Source: Coriaria nepalensis
Lineage: Eukaryota > Streptophyta > Magnoliopsida > Cucurbitales > Coriariaceae
Reading direction: 5' to 3'
DNA: 64,000 nt
NCBI GenBank assembly: GCA_027186245.1
Contig: CP114481.1
Span: 33,015,501 to 33,079,500 of the forward strand
The position numbers and the translations under genes were made by a program. This document shows, in pieces, positions 63,498-64,000 of the stretch; the stretch's first letter is position 1, and the number at the start of each line of letters is the position of its first letter. Below the pieces are notes generated by a model, which was not told where the DNA came from, searched no databases, and was given only the letters and a program-made list of their open reading frames with translations.

Positions 63498-64000
63498 GAA
63501 AATCATTTCAATGAGTCATTTCAAGTCAATATCTTATCTCAAAGCAAGTCGAATGAATTCTAGTTTTGCGCTACAGACAAAACTTTTGTGCATAACTTGC
63601 AAATGATCATTGCCAGGAAAGTGTGCAGTCGTTTAAAATTAAAATCATCTCAATGAGTCATTTCAAATCAATAACTTACTTCAAAGCAAGTCGAGCGAAT
63701 TCTAGTTTTCCACTACAGACACTACTTTTGTGCATAACTTGCGAATGATCATTGCATGGAAAGTGTGCATTCGTTTAACCTTAAAATCATTTCAATGAGT
63801 CATTTCAAGTCAATAACTTATGTCAAAGCAAGTCGAACGTATTCTAGTTTTCCAGTACAGACACAACTTTTGTGTATAACTTGCAAATGATCATTGCAAG
63901 GAAAGTGTGCATTCGTTTAACCTTAAAATCATTTCAATGAGTCATTTCAAGTCAATAACTTATTTCAAAGCAAGTCGAAAGAATTCTAGTTTTGCACTAC
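63498..64000 (+). repeat. Right edge segment of the array
   Basis: Three and a half monomers following the last 3,551 bp unit: TATCTTATCTC with GCGCTACAGACAAAAC, a GTGCAGTCG/CGAGCGAATTC form, an ACGTATTC/CCAGTAC form, and a final CGAAAGAATTC form cut by the window edge. Their order resembles the inside of the 3,551 bp unit but joins at a different point. The array clearly continues past the window. Confidence 0.85.

Larger units (their letters stand above)
1..64000 (+). repeat. 142 bp satellite DNA array, about 451 monomers, head to tail
   Basis: The motif TTGCAAAT recurs at 1, 143, 285 and so on, and is still exactly in phase at 34,507 (243 x 142 + 1). The last monomer ends in the same TTTGCACTAC found at 111-120, with a net slip of -20 bp over 450 periods. 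All monomers lie in the same orientation; I saw no inverted monomer, gap or foreign insertion. One monomer counted by hand is 45/142 G+C. Monomers differ mostly by substitutions, by eye roughly 5-10% between subtypes, while large blocks are nearly identical. Long homogeneous arrays like this are typical of eukaryotic centromeric or pericentromeric heterochromatin; the location and species are inference. No genes are supported anywhere in the window. Confidence 0.98.

Noticed and set aside
1..64000. CRISPR array
   Set aside because: Period is regular, but the whole 142 bp is repeated; there are no unique spacers and no cas genes.
1..64000. Inverted monomers or a head-to-head junction
   Set aside because: Every monomer that I followed is in the same orientation and the phase bookkeeping closes exactly, leaving no room for an inversion of part of a unit.

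Overview
The whole 64 kb window is one uninterrupted array of AT-rich satellite DNA. The repeat unit is 142 bp, about 32% G+C by a count on the first monomer. All monomers lie head to tail on the same strand, and both window edges fall inside the array. I see no gene, RNA gene, transposon, CRISPR array or unique-sequence island. The few 60-70 residue open frames are chance readings of monomers in which one or two in-frame stops have mutated. This is eukaryotic, (peri)centromere-like heterochromatin, most likely from a long-read assembly. The species cannot be fixed from sequence alone. A 142 bp unit is known from tenebrionid beetles (Tenebrio molitor, Palorus ratzeburgii), but I could not compare sequences, so that is only a suggestion.

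Monomer positions below are numbered from TTGCAAAT at base 1. The phase holds exactly at 142 bp for the first 244 monomers (34.6 kb). Over the full window the net slip is only -20 bp. Eleven length-variant monomers explain it completely, and they represent six independent events (three +1/-1 variants were copied by later duplication). Variation is otherwise by substitution. It falls into linked subtypes, for example ones lacking the EcoRI site, lacking the bZIP-type site ATGAGTCAT, or carrying ACACCAC...GCGAATG...GCATGG.

Above the monomer level the array is a mosaic of nested tandem duplications whose lengths are multiples of 142. They include a 39-monomer block (1.5-6.2 kb copied to 7.1-11.8 kb), and 11-, 5-, 10-, 16- and 26-monomer blocks between 10 and 24 kb. 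A 4-monomer repeat lies at 29-30.6 kb. A 7,669 bp block (54 monomers plus 1 bp) is present twice at 29.3-44.6 kb with only two differences seen. A diverged 24-monomer duplication occupies 45-51 kb. A 3,551 bp higher-order repeat (25 monomers plus 1 bp) is present three times at 52.7-63.5 kb.

Subtype content changes along the window. The left 24 kb is rich in ATTCGAACGAATTC and TTAGTCATT forms. The right 20 kb is rich in GCATGG, CGAAAGAATTC and TATCTTATCTC forms. The middle is transitional and holds the largest duplication. The array therefore records a readable history of unequal exchange or amplification; no gene-based system is visible.
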